64,000 nt of DNA from Vanessa cardui (taxonomy: Eukaryota; Arthropoda; Insecta; Lepidoptera; Nymphalidae), in contig NC_061135.1 in NCBI RefSeq assembly GCF_905220365.1, forward strand, positions 17,501 through 81,500. The letters run 5' to 3'. Below the pieces are notes generated by a model, which searched no databases, was not told the origin of the DNA, and worked only from the letters and a program-made list of their open reading frames with translations. The translations under genes and the position numbers were made by a program. Shown here piece after piece: positions 21,007-30,095 of the stretch; the first letter of the stretch is position 1, and each line of letters starts with the position of its first letter.

Positions 21007-21843
21007 ATGGAACCACAAAATGAAGGTAACTCGAACTTAAATGCCGAGTCACGACGACCATTTACACCTCACGACACGACCGACATATTTCGAGTCGGAG
21101 TGCGACCACCACCGTTCTGGGCAGAAGAACCTGCAGTTTGGTTTTCACAACTGGAAGGCAATTTTGTGTTGTCGAGAATCACTGACGACGATACAAAATT
21201 TTATTACGTTACTTCGACATTAGAACACCGTTACGCAGCAGAAGTGAAGGATATAATTATTTCACCACCAAAGACAGGGAAGTACGAACGACTTAAAACT
21301 GAATTAATCAAGCGTCTGTCAGCCTCGCGCGAGAAAGAGGTAAAACAATTACTTGTTCACGAAGAGTTAGGAGATCGGAGACCATCTCAGTTTCTCCGAC
21401 ACCTGCAAAGATTAGCAGGTCCATCAGTTCCAGACGATTTTATTAAAACTATTTGGATAAGTCGTCTGCCTACTGCTCTTCAACCAATTATTGTGGCTCA
21501 GAAAACTTATGACCTTCAAGCTTTGGCTGACTTAGCCGACAGCTTACATGAATTGGTACCGTGCACACCTCAAGTCGCTTCAACATCTGCTCCCCAGTCA
21601 ACCATTGATTCAATGGCGAAACAAATAGATGAGCTCACAAAGCAAGTAAAAGCTCTGTCTGCTCGCAGTCACAGACCAAGATCGAGATCAAGAAGACGAC
21701 GTAGCCCGACAGTACAAATGAGATCACAGTCCAACTACAGAAAATTTCCATTATGTTGGTATCACAATAAACACGGAAAGAATGCCAATAAATGTGTGAA
21801 GCCATGCGATTTTAAGTCGGAAAACTACCAAGGCAATCGGTAA
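21007..21843 (+). CDS. gag: Gag of gypsy copy 2
   Basis: This 278-residue protein forms the virus-like particle that packages element RNA. The N-terminal half has FRVGVRPPPFWAEEPAVWF and a capsid-like helical region (RLKTELIKRLSASREKEVKQ, HLQRLAGPSVPDDFI). A basic stretch follows (RSHRPRSRSRRRRSP, near 225). The C-terminal motif is CWYHNKHGKNANKCVKPC, the Cys-His-Cys-Cys box of CsRn1-clade Gag instead of classical CCHC knuckles. The start ATG at 21007 is the first good methionine after the leader. The stop TAA overlaps the pol ATG (TAATG at 21841-21845). Undamaged. Confidence 0.92.
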   Translation: MEPQNEGNSNLNAESRRPFTPHDTTDIFRVGVRPPPFWAEEPAVWFSQLEGNFVLSRITDDDTKFYYVTSTLEHRYAAEVKDIIISPPKTGKYERLKTELIKRLSASREKEVKQLLVHEELGDRRPSQFLRHLQRLAGPSVPDDFIKTIWISRLPTALQPIIVAQKTYDLQALADLADSLHELVPCTPQVASTSAPQSTIDSMAKQIDELTKQVKALSARSHRPRSRSRRRRSPTVQMRSQSNYRKFPLCWYHNKHGKNANKCVKPCDFKSENYQGNR

Positions 21844-24800
21844 TGGCGACATCCGATAGCCATAACGTATCTGGTCGCCTTTTCGTAACGGATCGAAAAT
21901 CGAAGATGCAGTTTCTCGTTGATACAGGTAGCGATCTCTGCGTCTTCCCTCGCACAGCACTACGTGAAAGAAGATCTCCGACCAATTACCAACTCTATGC
22001 CGCGAATGGGACTTCTATTTCAACATATGGTTTTGCTCACCTCGAGCTGAATCTTGGCCTGCGTCGAGACTACACATGGCGATTTATAGTGGCAGATGTC
22101 ACTAAGGCTATAATTGGCGTCGACTTCTTGTCATATTATGGTCTTATAGTCGACTGCCGTAACCAGCGTCTCATCGATAGCACCACAACCCTGACGACTT
22201 CAGCAGAATCAGTATCATCATCCAGCACGATTTCTTCAGTGAAGACATTGCTCGGTGATTCAAACTACCATATACTGCTACGTCAATTTCCGGAGATCAC
22301 ACGTCCTGCAGGAAACGAGAAGGTTGTTAACCATAACACGGTCCATCATATCAGGACTACACCTGGACCTCCAGTATCTTGCTCGCCACGTCGCTTGGCT
22401 CCAGATAAATTGCTCATAGCCAAGGAAGAGTTCGCAGCTATGATTAAAAATGGAACAGCTCGACCATCAGAGAGTCCATGGGCATCACCTTTGCATCTAG
22501 CCCCGAAGAAGGAAAGTGGATGGCGTCCATGCGGTGATTATCGGATGCTTAATGCAAGAACAATTCCTGACCGCTATCCGATTCGGAATATTCACGATTT
22601 CACGCATAACATATCGGGTTGTCGTGTTTTCTCCAAAATCGACCTCGTGAAAGCATTTAACCAGATTCCAGTATTTTCTGAGGACATTGCAAAGACGGCC
22701 ATCACAACACCGTTTGGTCTTTATGAGTTCCCATATATGACCTTTGGACTCAGAAACGCCGGCCAGACCTTCCAGCGTTTTGTTGACGAAATGACCAGAG
22801 GCTTAGACTTTGTCTACGCATACCTAGACGATTTCCTCATATTTTCCCCTGATGAAGAAACACATCAACATCACTTACGAAGTCTGTTTCATAAGCTTCG
22901 GGAGTATGGGATGGTAATAAATGCGTCTAAATGCGTCTTTGGAGTTTCTGAAGTGTCTTTCTTGGGATATACCGTTTCATCAAATGGCATCAAACCATTG
23001 GAATCCAAAGTCGAGGCAATTAAAGAATTTCCTGTGCCTAAGACTGTGAGAGAATTAAGAAGATTCTTAGGCATGCTGAATTTTTACCGCAAATTCATCC
23101 CAGGTGCCGCGGAAATTCAAGCACCTCTACACTCTCTTCTCACTGATAAGGTCAAAGGCTCACATCCAGTAGACATCACGGGTGAAGTTTTTAAGGCATT
23201 CGAAGAATGCAAAAACAGTCTATGCAGCGCAACACTCTTAGCTCATCCAGACTTGAATGCAAAGATCGCGCTCGTAACTGATGCTTCAGACAAAGCAATA
23301 GGAGCTGCTATACACCAATACAAAAATGATGCTTGGCAACCTCTCGGTTTCTTTTCACGGAAACTAAGTCCTTCGCAAAGTAAATACTCTCCGTACGACA
23401 GGGAGCTACTTGCGATATACGAGGGAATCCGTTACTTCCGATACATGCTAGAAGCAAGGCATTTTACCGTTTTCACGGATCACAGACCTTTATGTTACGC
23501 CTTTACAACAAGAAAGGATAAATGCTCACCACGACAATTTCGCCACCTCGACTATATCGGACAATTTACTACTGATATACGGCATATATCTGGAAAGGAC
23601 AATGTCGTGGCAGATACATTATCGAGGATTGAAGAACTGACAAAGCCAATAGACTTGACAGAGCTAGCACAGTCACAAGCTGACGATCTTGAGCTGAAAC
23701 GACTGATAGAAGGAGAATCGTCTCTCAATCTACGTAAGACAATCATTCCTGGAACGCAAATACAGCTGTACTGCGATGACAAAAATCAGACTCTAAGACC
23801 CTTTGTCACATCACCGTTTCGCTACAGAGTATTCCAAAGCTTACATTCACTCAGCCATCCTGGCGCCAATGCCACTGCTAAACTTGTAGCTCAGCGTTTC
23901 GTATGGCCCGGCGTACGGAAAGATTGCCGTGAATGGACAAAGAAATGTCAAGCCTGTCAGCGAGCGAAGACTACTCGGAACGTTTCAACCAGTCCTGGGA
24001 ATTTTCAACTTCCACGTGCCAGATTTACCACCGTCCATATCGATCTAATAGGACCACTGCCAATCTCAAACGGCTACAAATACTGTCTTACAGCCGTAGA
24101 TAGATTCACGAGATGGCCAGAAGCTATTCCTATTATGGACATAACAGCAGAGACAGTAGCTAAGGCCTTGATATCCGGCTGGATAGCACGCTTTGGATGC
24201 CCTACCGCTATAATCACTGACAGAGGACGACAATTTGAATCTGCCCTTTTCAAGCACCTCTCTGAAATGGTTGGTTTTGAACACAAGAAAACTACTGCTT
24301 ATCACCCTGCATGTAATGGCATGGTTGAGAGATTTCACCGCCAATTAAAAGCCGCCATTGTTTGTCATGAAAACTCACATTGGACAGAATCACTTCCATT
24401 GGTGTTGCTTGGAATCCGAAATGCAATTAAAGAAGATATTCAAGCATCTTCGGCAGAAATGGTATATGGCGAGACGCTTAGATTACCTGGAGAACTTTTT
24501 CAACCATCCACGAATAAGTCTGATGACATAACCGATTTTATGGCACGACTTCGGATTATTGCGAAGAACCTTCAACCGCAACCAGCTTCCAGGCACTGTA
24601 AGAAATCTATCTTCATATTCAAAGATCTTGCAACGACTAGTCATGTGTACCTCAGAGAAGATGCTAACAGAGGAGCACTCCAACTGGCTTATACTGGCCC
24701 ACATGAAGTACTGGCGAGGAACGAAAAAGTCTTCAAAATACTTGTCCGAGGAAAACCTACCTCTGTAACAATAGAAAGACTGAAGCCTGCATACATGCTT

Positions 24801-24953
24801 ACCGACGACGACGATCCAAGGGATATACCTCTTCCTCCTGCTACTCCACCTGAAATAAAAAATCACGATGATAAAATTAAAGATAAGGAAAATAATAACA
24901 AAAGGACACGATCGGGCAGAACAGTACACATACCTGATTATTATCGCCCGTAG
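21843..24953 (+). CDS. pol: Pol polyprotein of gypsy copy 2 (PR-RT-RH-IN)
   Basis: 1,036 residues in one open frame. The protease active site is FLVDTGSDLCVFPR with Asp27. The RT has GWRPCGDYRMLN, KIDLVKAFNQIPV, TFGLRNAGQTFQRF and catalytic YLDD at about 327-330. RNase H has LVTDASDKAIGAAI, YDRELLAIY, FTDHRPL and DTLSRIE. The integrase has an HHCC zinc site (HSLSHPGANAT...CQACQ, about 668-706) and DDE residues in HIDLIGPL, ITDRGRQF and MVERFHRQL. The C-terminal tail is charged and Lys/Asn-rich. The ATG overlaps the gag stop, so translation by termination-reinitiation is inferred. All catalytic residues are present. Confidence 0.94.
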   Translation: MATSDSHNVSGRLFVTDRKSKMQFLVDTGSDLCVFPRTALRERRSPTNYQLYAANGTSISTYGFAHLELNLGLRRDYTWRFIVADVTKAIIGVDFLSYYGLIVDCRNQRLIDSTTTLTTSAESVSSSSTISSVKTLLGDSNYHILLRQFPEITRPAGNEKVVNHNTVHHIRTTPGPPVSCSPRRLAPDKLLIAKEEFAAMIKNGTARPSESPWASPLHLAPKKESGWRPCGDYRMLNARTIPDRYPIRNIHDFTHNISGCRVFSKIDLVKAFNQIPVFSEDIAKTAITTPFGLYEFPYMTFGLRNAGQTFQRFVDEMTRGLDFVYAYLDDFLIFSPDEETHQHHLRSLFHKLREYGMVINASKCVFGVSEVSFLGYTVSSNGIKPLESKVEAIKEFPVPKTVRELRRFLGMLNFYRKFIPGAAEIQAPLHSLLTDKVKGSHPVDITGEVFKAFEECKNSLCSATLLAHPDLNAKIALVTDASDKAIGAAIHQYKNDAWQPLGFFSRKLSPSQSKYSPYDRELLAIYEGIRYFRYMLEARHFTVFTDHRPLCYAFTTRKDKCSPRQFRHLDYIGQFTTDIRHISGKDNVVADTLSRIEELTKPIDLTELAQSQADDLELKRLIEGESSLNLRKTIIPGTQIQLYCDDKNQTLRPFVTSPFRYRVFQSLHSLSHPGANATAKLVAQRFVWPGVRKDCREWTKKCQACQRAKTTRNVSTSPGNFQLPRARFTTVHIDLIGPLPISNGYKYCLTAVDRFTRWPEAIPIMDITAETVAKALISGWIARFGCPTAIITDRGRQFESALFKHLSEMVGFEHKKTTAYHPACNGMVERFHRQLKAAIVCHENSHWTESLPLVLLGIRNAIKEDIQASSAEMVYGETLRLPGELFQPSTNKSDDITDFMARLRIIAKNLQPQPASRHCKKSIFIFKDLATTSHVYLREDANRGALQLAYTGPHEVLARNEKVFKILVRGKPTSVTIERLKPAYMLTDDDDPRDIPLPPATPPEIKNHDDKIKDKENNNKRTRSGRTVHIPDYYRP

Positions 24954-24959
24954 GACGGT

Positions 24960-24975
24960 CTCTGGAGGGGAGTGG
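24960..24975 (+). other. Polypurine tract of gypsy copy 2
   Basis: CTGGAGGGGAGTGG lies directly before the 3' LTR TGTGG. It is the expected plus-strand primer for reverse transcription. Confidence 0.75.
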
Positions 24976-25656
24976 TGTGGCGAACGCGACACTTACCAGA
25001 TCCCTACAACCTATATAACTTATATAAATAAAATATTATACATATAATCATATAATATCTTATATATTTTTCATACATTAAATAATAAAGGTAACATAAA
25101 TACAAATATTACTATAACATATGTACATATAACTATACTATATATGTATACTATAATACTTATATACTTATATAAATTACATAATAAATACATATTATAT
25201 ATACATGTTATACACAGTATAAATATCTACACTTTAAAAATCATATAAATAATTAAAATATAATATAATAATTTATGTAATGTCGGAAGGCAGTCGCCGC
25301 GCGATCGTGTAATAGAAATGTCTTTTCTAAATAAATTACCGTTACTTTGAACAAAGAAACGTATGCGCATCGGTTCGGCCGCCTTCCGTCAAGCAGTCGA
25401 ATCCTAGATCTCGTACTGAACGCACGTCGCTTATCGCTTAAATTTTGCTACACGATTTTGCACCTTAAGTCTTTGTATTAAGTCATACTTCCTTCTTTCA
25501 TCTAAACTTACCTTCATATTTCTTTCTTCTCATTTCTATTCTGTGCTGTGCCTGCCTATCTTCGTGTTTATTATTTCTACGAGAAATAAATTAGTAGTGG
25601 AAGAAACTTTGTTTTAATCAAACCTCATCTACAACATCATACACAACTCCGCTACA
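24976..25656 (+). repeat. 3' LTR of gypsy copy 2
   Basis: Same 681-bp length and, as far as I compared by eye, the same sequence as the 5' LTR. It is followed by the duplicated CTAG. Confidence 0.95.
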
Positions 25657-25817
25657 CTAGCAATATAATAAAAACAACGACTTTGTTTTTCCTTAGAAAT
25701 AGATTTAATAGAGAATTATCATTGATTTTCTATGATTATCGATGTTAGACAATAAAACATTGATGTTTTAAAATTGATTTTGCATTATTTAAAACATCAT
25801 TACATCTATTTTTCGAA
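25657..25817. other. Continuation of the Helitron-like repeat, then AT-rich DNA
   Basis: CTAGCAATATAATAAAAACAACGACTTTGTTTTTCCTT continues the repeat that starts at 20099. The rest, rich in GATTATCGATG-type stretches, has no gene. Confidence 0.45.
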
Positions 25818-26230
25818 TCTATATATATAAAAATAAGTGGCATTTTTCTACGTCACTTTATAACTCAAGAACTGGCTCACCTATCCAAACCAAATTATCA
25901 GGGTTTGTTTGGACTATTTAGTAGATGGTTTATGTGAAGTTTGCACAAAATCGATCGAGTGGTTCTTCATTTATTACATTTTTTGTAACAAATGTTTTCA
26001 ATAAATGGCGGGTCATTTTGTTAATGGAGATTTTTTAGACGGAAAATTGTACTGTCAAATTAAAAGTAAGTATTAATTGAAAATGAGTACACTCATCCAC
26101 CACTTTCAATTGATAAAACGTCTTATTTTAATTTATTAATTTCAAAAAACATTTAAAAGTACATCGTTTATTTTCATGTTTAAATATACAGAAAAAAGTT
26201 TGTGCCATTAATTTTTATTCATATCGACTG

Positions 26231-26866
26231 ATGGTTCGTTCACAAGCACAAAATTATATCTCGAGATGTGGTAAACTATATCATCAGTACATCGTTGGTA
26301 TGTATGCCAAAATAGAAACTGAATGTCTTAATTTTAATCGTTTCAACCAAGCGAAATTAAGATCCGAAGAATATATTCATTTGCAAGATGCGATAGCAAA
26401 TGATGCTAATGTAAATGATATCGCGCGATTGACTATATTGCCATCTTCGTTTATTGGTTGCCCATGGCATATGAACGAATATGCACAAGACGCAATTTCT
26501 TATGTACGAAAAATCGTCGACCGGATCTGTTACATGTAATCCTCAGTAAGATGATATTAAAAACAATTTATTTGAAGAACAGTCGACATGACATAAGAGC
26601 ACGTGTTTTTTCGGCAAAAATTGAAAGCACTTATGGATTTAATTGTAGAATTATGTATAATATATTTGGAGAGGTGCGTTGCCATATGTACTCCATTGAA
26701 TGGCAAAAAAGGAGATTTCCACATGCACATTGCATATGTATTAATTTGGCTGATACATAAAATAACTCCGGATCAAATCTATAACGTTATCATAGCTGAA
26801 ATTCCCGATCCAGAGGTATTTCACGTTGTCATTAAAAATATAATACATGGTCCATGCGGTATGTAG
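26231..26866 (+). pseudogene. Helitron Rep-region fragment, frameshifted
   Basis: Overlapping frames 26231-26539, 26458-26760 and 26603-26866 together give the Helitron-like N/Rep segment: YHQYIVGMYAKIETE, RSEEYIHLQDAIAN, TILPSSFIGCPWHM and EYAQDAISYVRK. After frameshifts come ARVFSAKI-type text, FGEVRCHMYSIEWQKRRFPHAHC and IPDPEVFHVV. The catalytic tyrosines and the helicase are not present. Rep initiates rolling-circle transposition. At least two frameshifts make it dead. Confidence 0.75.
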
Positions 26867-27199
26867 CTCACATATGAGTTCGTTACATCTATTTCTCGAA
26901 TTTATTTCAGTCGGAAAAAAAAACACCGATTTTATCAATTAACATCGATGTTTAGAGCTTCATAAACATCTTCGGTATTGATGTCATTATCAGCTCCATA
27001 ATCATGGGTAATCCCTACATTGTCAAACATTTGATGTTGCCCCCGTTATTCAGAAATCAAATTGAAAGAATAGTTACATCTTTATAACTACATATTAATT
27101 CACAAGAGGTACCAAAAGAACCTTAATTTTAACTAACTTCAGTTGTTTACTGTCTATCAGATCATTTTTATCTACATAGATTGTTTGATAAATCTTAAA

Positions 27200-27494
27200 T
27201 TTTGTCAGAAAACCAAAGTCATCGACATAGCTCACCAGATTAGTAAGCTGAAATGGCAGTGCGCTGGCCATATTTGTCGCAAAACCGATAACCGTTGGGG
27301 AAAAAGTGTTCTAGAGTGGAGACCGCGTCTCGGCAAACGTAGTGTAGGACATCCTCGGGCACGGTGGAGCGACGACTTACGCAAGACGGCTGGCAGGAGT
27401 TGGAAGCGAGTAGCCTAAGAACGATCACAGTGGCGTGCAATGGAAAAGCCTATGTCCAGTAGTGGACGAAAAACGGCTGATTGATTGATTGATT
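27200..27494 (+). pseudogene. 3' terminus of an RTE-clade non-LTR element
   Basis: The frame within 27143-27418 encodes ISKLKWQCAGHICRKTDNRW, VLEWRPRLGKRSVGHPRARW and SDDLRKTAGRSWKRVA. This is the C-terminal tail typical of insect RTE-type RTs. It ends in the (TGAT)n-like tail TGATTGATTGATTGATTG at about 27477-27495. A 5'-truncated copy. Confidence 0.75.
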
Positions 27495-27682
27495 GAAGTT
27501 TTGTCACATATTACATTTCTGAACGTAACCATAATATTTGACATTTGACAACCAATAAACAGATCGATCCTTTATCGTCTATCGATTCCTCTTATGACAA
27601 AGAGTGCATCCTATTATCCGCCTACATATTATTATATTCTGTGCTTCTATCTTTGTGAGTTGACGGTTACCGCTACGTAACA

Positions 27683-28348
27683 GTGATATTTCAAGTTACT
27701 TGCTCTATTTTTTTAAACTTTAGTTATAGTGTGTGCCTGAGAACTTTTCTTACTTTGTCTACGATGACGAGGAGAATACGACCTTACTTAGGTCGTCGCA
27801 GTCAATCAAGTATGCGAAGAGCTACTTCACGTGCCAACCGCCCTGATGACCAGAGAAAGACAGATCGAGAAAATAGTTGTATTGCTATGTCACAATTGCG
27901 TTCTTTAGTGACTGACAATGAAATAGACAGGCTTAGGTGTGCCACATCGAACGCAACAAAAGCGAGCACGACTTAATGGAATTGAGAGATCCCGCAGACG
28001 CAGTGCTTCTGTGTCCTGGAACGAGCTGCATTCCACCATGATCCGGCAATAGATTATTGTGCCGACAAATTGGTAACAATTGGTTAAATGACAATAATTT
28101 GTAAATATTGTAAGGCGTTCAAATACAGTGGTGAATCTATTGGATTATGTTGTGCTGGAGGCAAAGTAAAATTACCACAATTGGTCCCACCACCAGATCC
28201 CTTACGCTCTTTAGTTTCTGGGATGGGAAATGCTTCTAAGCATTTCTTAGCCAACATTCTAAAATATAACAGTTGTTTTCAAATGACATCATTTGGCGCA
28301 ACACATATGGTTCAGGACAATTTTATGCCCACTTTCAAGGTATTATAA
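27683..28348 (+). pseudogene. Helitron N-terminal region fragment, broken
   Basis: Arg/Ser-rich start (MTRRIRPYLGRRSQSSMRR...). After stops, a frame at 28088-28348 reads CKYCKAFKYSGESIGLCC with GGKVKLPQLVPPPDPL, ANILKYNSCFQMTSFGATH and NFMPTFKV. This is the cysteine-rich block near the start of animal Helitron proteins, which normally precedes Rep. Here it follows it. Broken by stops around 27976-28088. Confidence 0.75.
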
Positions 28349-28527
28349 CGCAATTCTTTTTTTTATATTAAAGTTTGTAATGGAATATGTATCAGAAATA
28401 TTTATTTAACAAATCTTTAAAAAATTCAGTTATATATTCGCTACGTGCGATGGTTTCTATGCACATCACATTTGGACTAAGTTAAGCATTTCGATTATGG
28501 CAGTACGAAGTTTGCCGGGTCAGCTAG

Positions 28528-30055
28528 TAAATAAATAAATAAAGCGAATCCTATGTAACATAATAATAATATATTATTATCTTTATTATAGATTATAATT
28601 ATTTTGGTGTCATAGTTATTGCCCATTCTACTAAACACCATTATAACTATAATAATCATCAAGAAAATAGTTTCACTAAAATACTCTCAGAGACAAATAA
28701 CTATTGTGACACATCACTGAGCCTTCCTTCCGACTTCTTTACCTTTTTCCGTTACTGTGACACAAATTTAATTTTGAATAGCTTGTCAGCACACACGTGT
28801 ATGCCGATAAAGAACAAATAATCTGGCGCTTTGATCGTGATGTAAAGCAATCGCTAATAGCAACCTAATCGTGTGTAACGACCTGCGAGGGCACCGGCGA
28901 AGGGCGGGGAGCTCATTTTGTCAAATGGTGTTTTACTTTGTTTTTATTTCCTTTGGAATTATTACGTTTGGAAATTTCACTTTCTTAATTTTATTTTACA
29001 TCTATTTATTTATTCAATAACGTTGTTAGCCTTCGATTAAAGCGTATTAATCATCGTGTCATTTGTGATTACATAGTGTTGAATAAATAGAAAAACAGTA
29101 AGAATAATCCTTGTCTCCTCGATGTTGGAGTAACTGCCAGTTCCTGCGGCATAGGTGCCGCATCATCTTCAGCCAAAGTTCTCATATGTGATTGACTCAA
29201 TGACTTGCTTTACGATCATCAAAAAGTAAGGCTTAAGGTTTTATATTTAAAAAAAAAACTTTATTATCAACAAACGCTTACAGTCACTTATGTGGTAACA
29301 TAAAATAAAGTAGTAACGTGCAATTTGTTAAGTCAGATACAGAAAATCAATTAAAAATCATAAGAAAAACTTTCGGTTTGGTATAAAATAAGCAATTAAA
29401 ATATGGGAATATGAAAAAAGAATACGCATAAAATTGACTTCATAGAAAAATATAAGAGTAATAATAAAAGGAAAAAATAAATAAACAAAGTTAACATGTA
29501 ACGTAAATAAGCTTACATGGCTGACAGTAAATAGTTTAGGCGGACCTTCAGCGGAGTATAATCGACTACAAAGCAAATACCGCCCGGACTTGTTAATTTT
29601 TTTTTCATCAAATTCATATCGCAATTTCCCGCTGAAAAAGTTGAGAGATCTCATGAAAAGCCAAGTGAGTTATTTTGTGCCGTATTTATCGAAGCAGCTA
29701 TTCAACAGAATTCATCATAGTATATCAATACTCGTACAATATTATTTGTCAATATTAAAACAATATAATATCTGTAATACGTTCATTGTGGCGCTCGAGG
29801 TCGTGTCTGCAATCGATAGGACCACGTCACCGCCGACCACCACATTCGTCGTTGTGACTTGTGACATACATCACTGCACGCACCGTCCATTATCCACTGT
29901 TGCCTAATGTATTAAATAATTGAAACTACTCGTCAAATCGAAATAGCTCGTTTTCATTATTTCTTGACCAAGCCGAGTTGCAGAATACCTTGCATACGTC
30001 CTCAGTGTAGTACACATATCTCTATCGTTCTTGTTGCTAGATTTAATTAATTTCA
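28528..30055. other. Intergenic DNA upstream of the WDSUB1-like gene
   Basis: No gene recognised. The frames at 29358-29654 and 29590-29907 are not supported. The last part probably contains the promoter and 5' UTR. TTTAATTAATTTCAG before 30056 is a good acceptor, so a 5' UTR intron may end there. Confidence 0.45.
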
Positions 30056-30095
30056 GACCAAGAAATATTGAAAAAACATATTGTAAAGAGATTGG

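Larger units (their letters stand above)
20234..25656 (+). mobile_element. Intact Ty3/gypsy LTR retrotransposon, CsRn1/Kabuki-like (copy 2)
   Basis: Two 681-bp LTRs (20234-20914 and 24976-25656) that begin TGT and end ACA look identical over the whole length I read. The element is flanked by a 4-bp duplication CTAG (20230-20233 and 25657-25660). A primer-binding site follows the 5' LTR and a purine tract precedes the 3' LTR. Gag and pol are both open. Gag ends in the Cys-His-Cys-Cys motif known from the CsRn1 clade. There is no env. All parts for retrotransposition seem present, so the insertion is recent. Confidence 0.93.
25818..28527 (+). mobile_element. Rearranged Helitron with RTE tail inside
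   Basis: The left end TCTATATATATAAAAAT follows an A. The right end TTGCCGGGTCAGCTAG precedes a T. Helitrons insert between A and T, begin TC and end CTRR, so both ends fit. Inside are a Rep-domain fragment (26231-26866) and, downstream of it, the N-terminal Helitron region (27683-28348), the reverse of the normal protein order. An RTE-type 3' end (27200-27494) lies between. Either two Helitron fragments are juxtaposed or one was rearranged. Confidence 0.6.

Noticed and set aside
24483..24992. 169-codon minus-strand gene
   Set aside because: Antisense of gypsy pol C-terminus and LTR edge; no domain and no splice evidence.
20234..25656. Endogenous retrovirus with envelope
   Set aside because: No third ORF between pol and the 3' LTR; pol ends 22 bp before the LTR.
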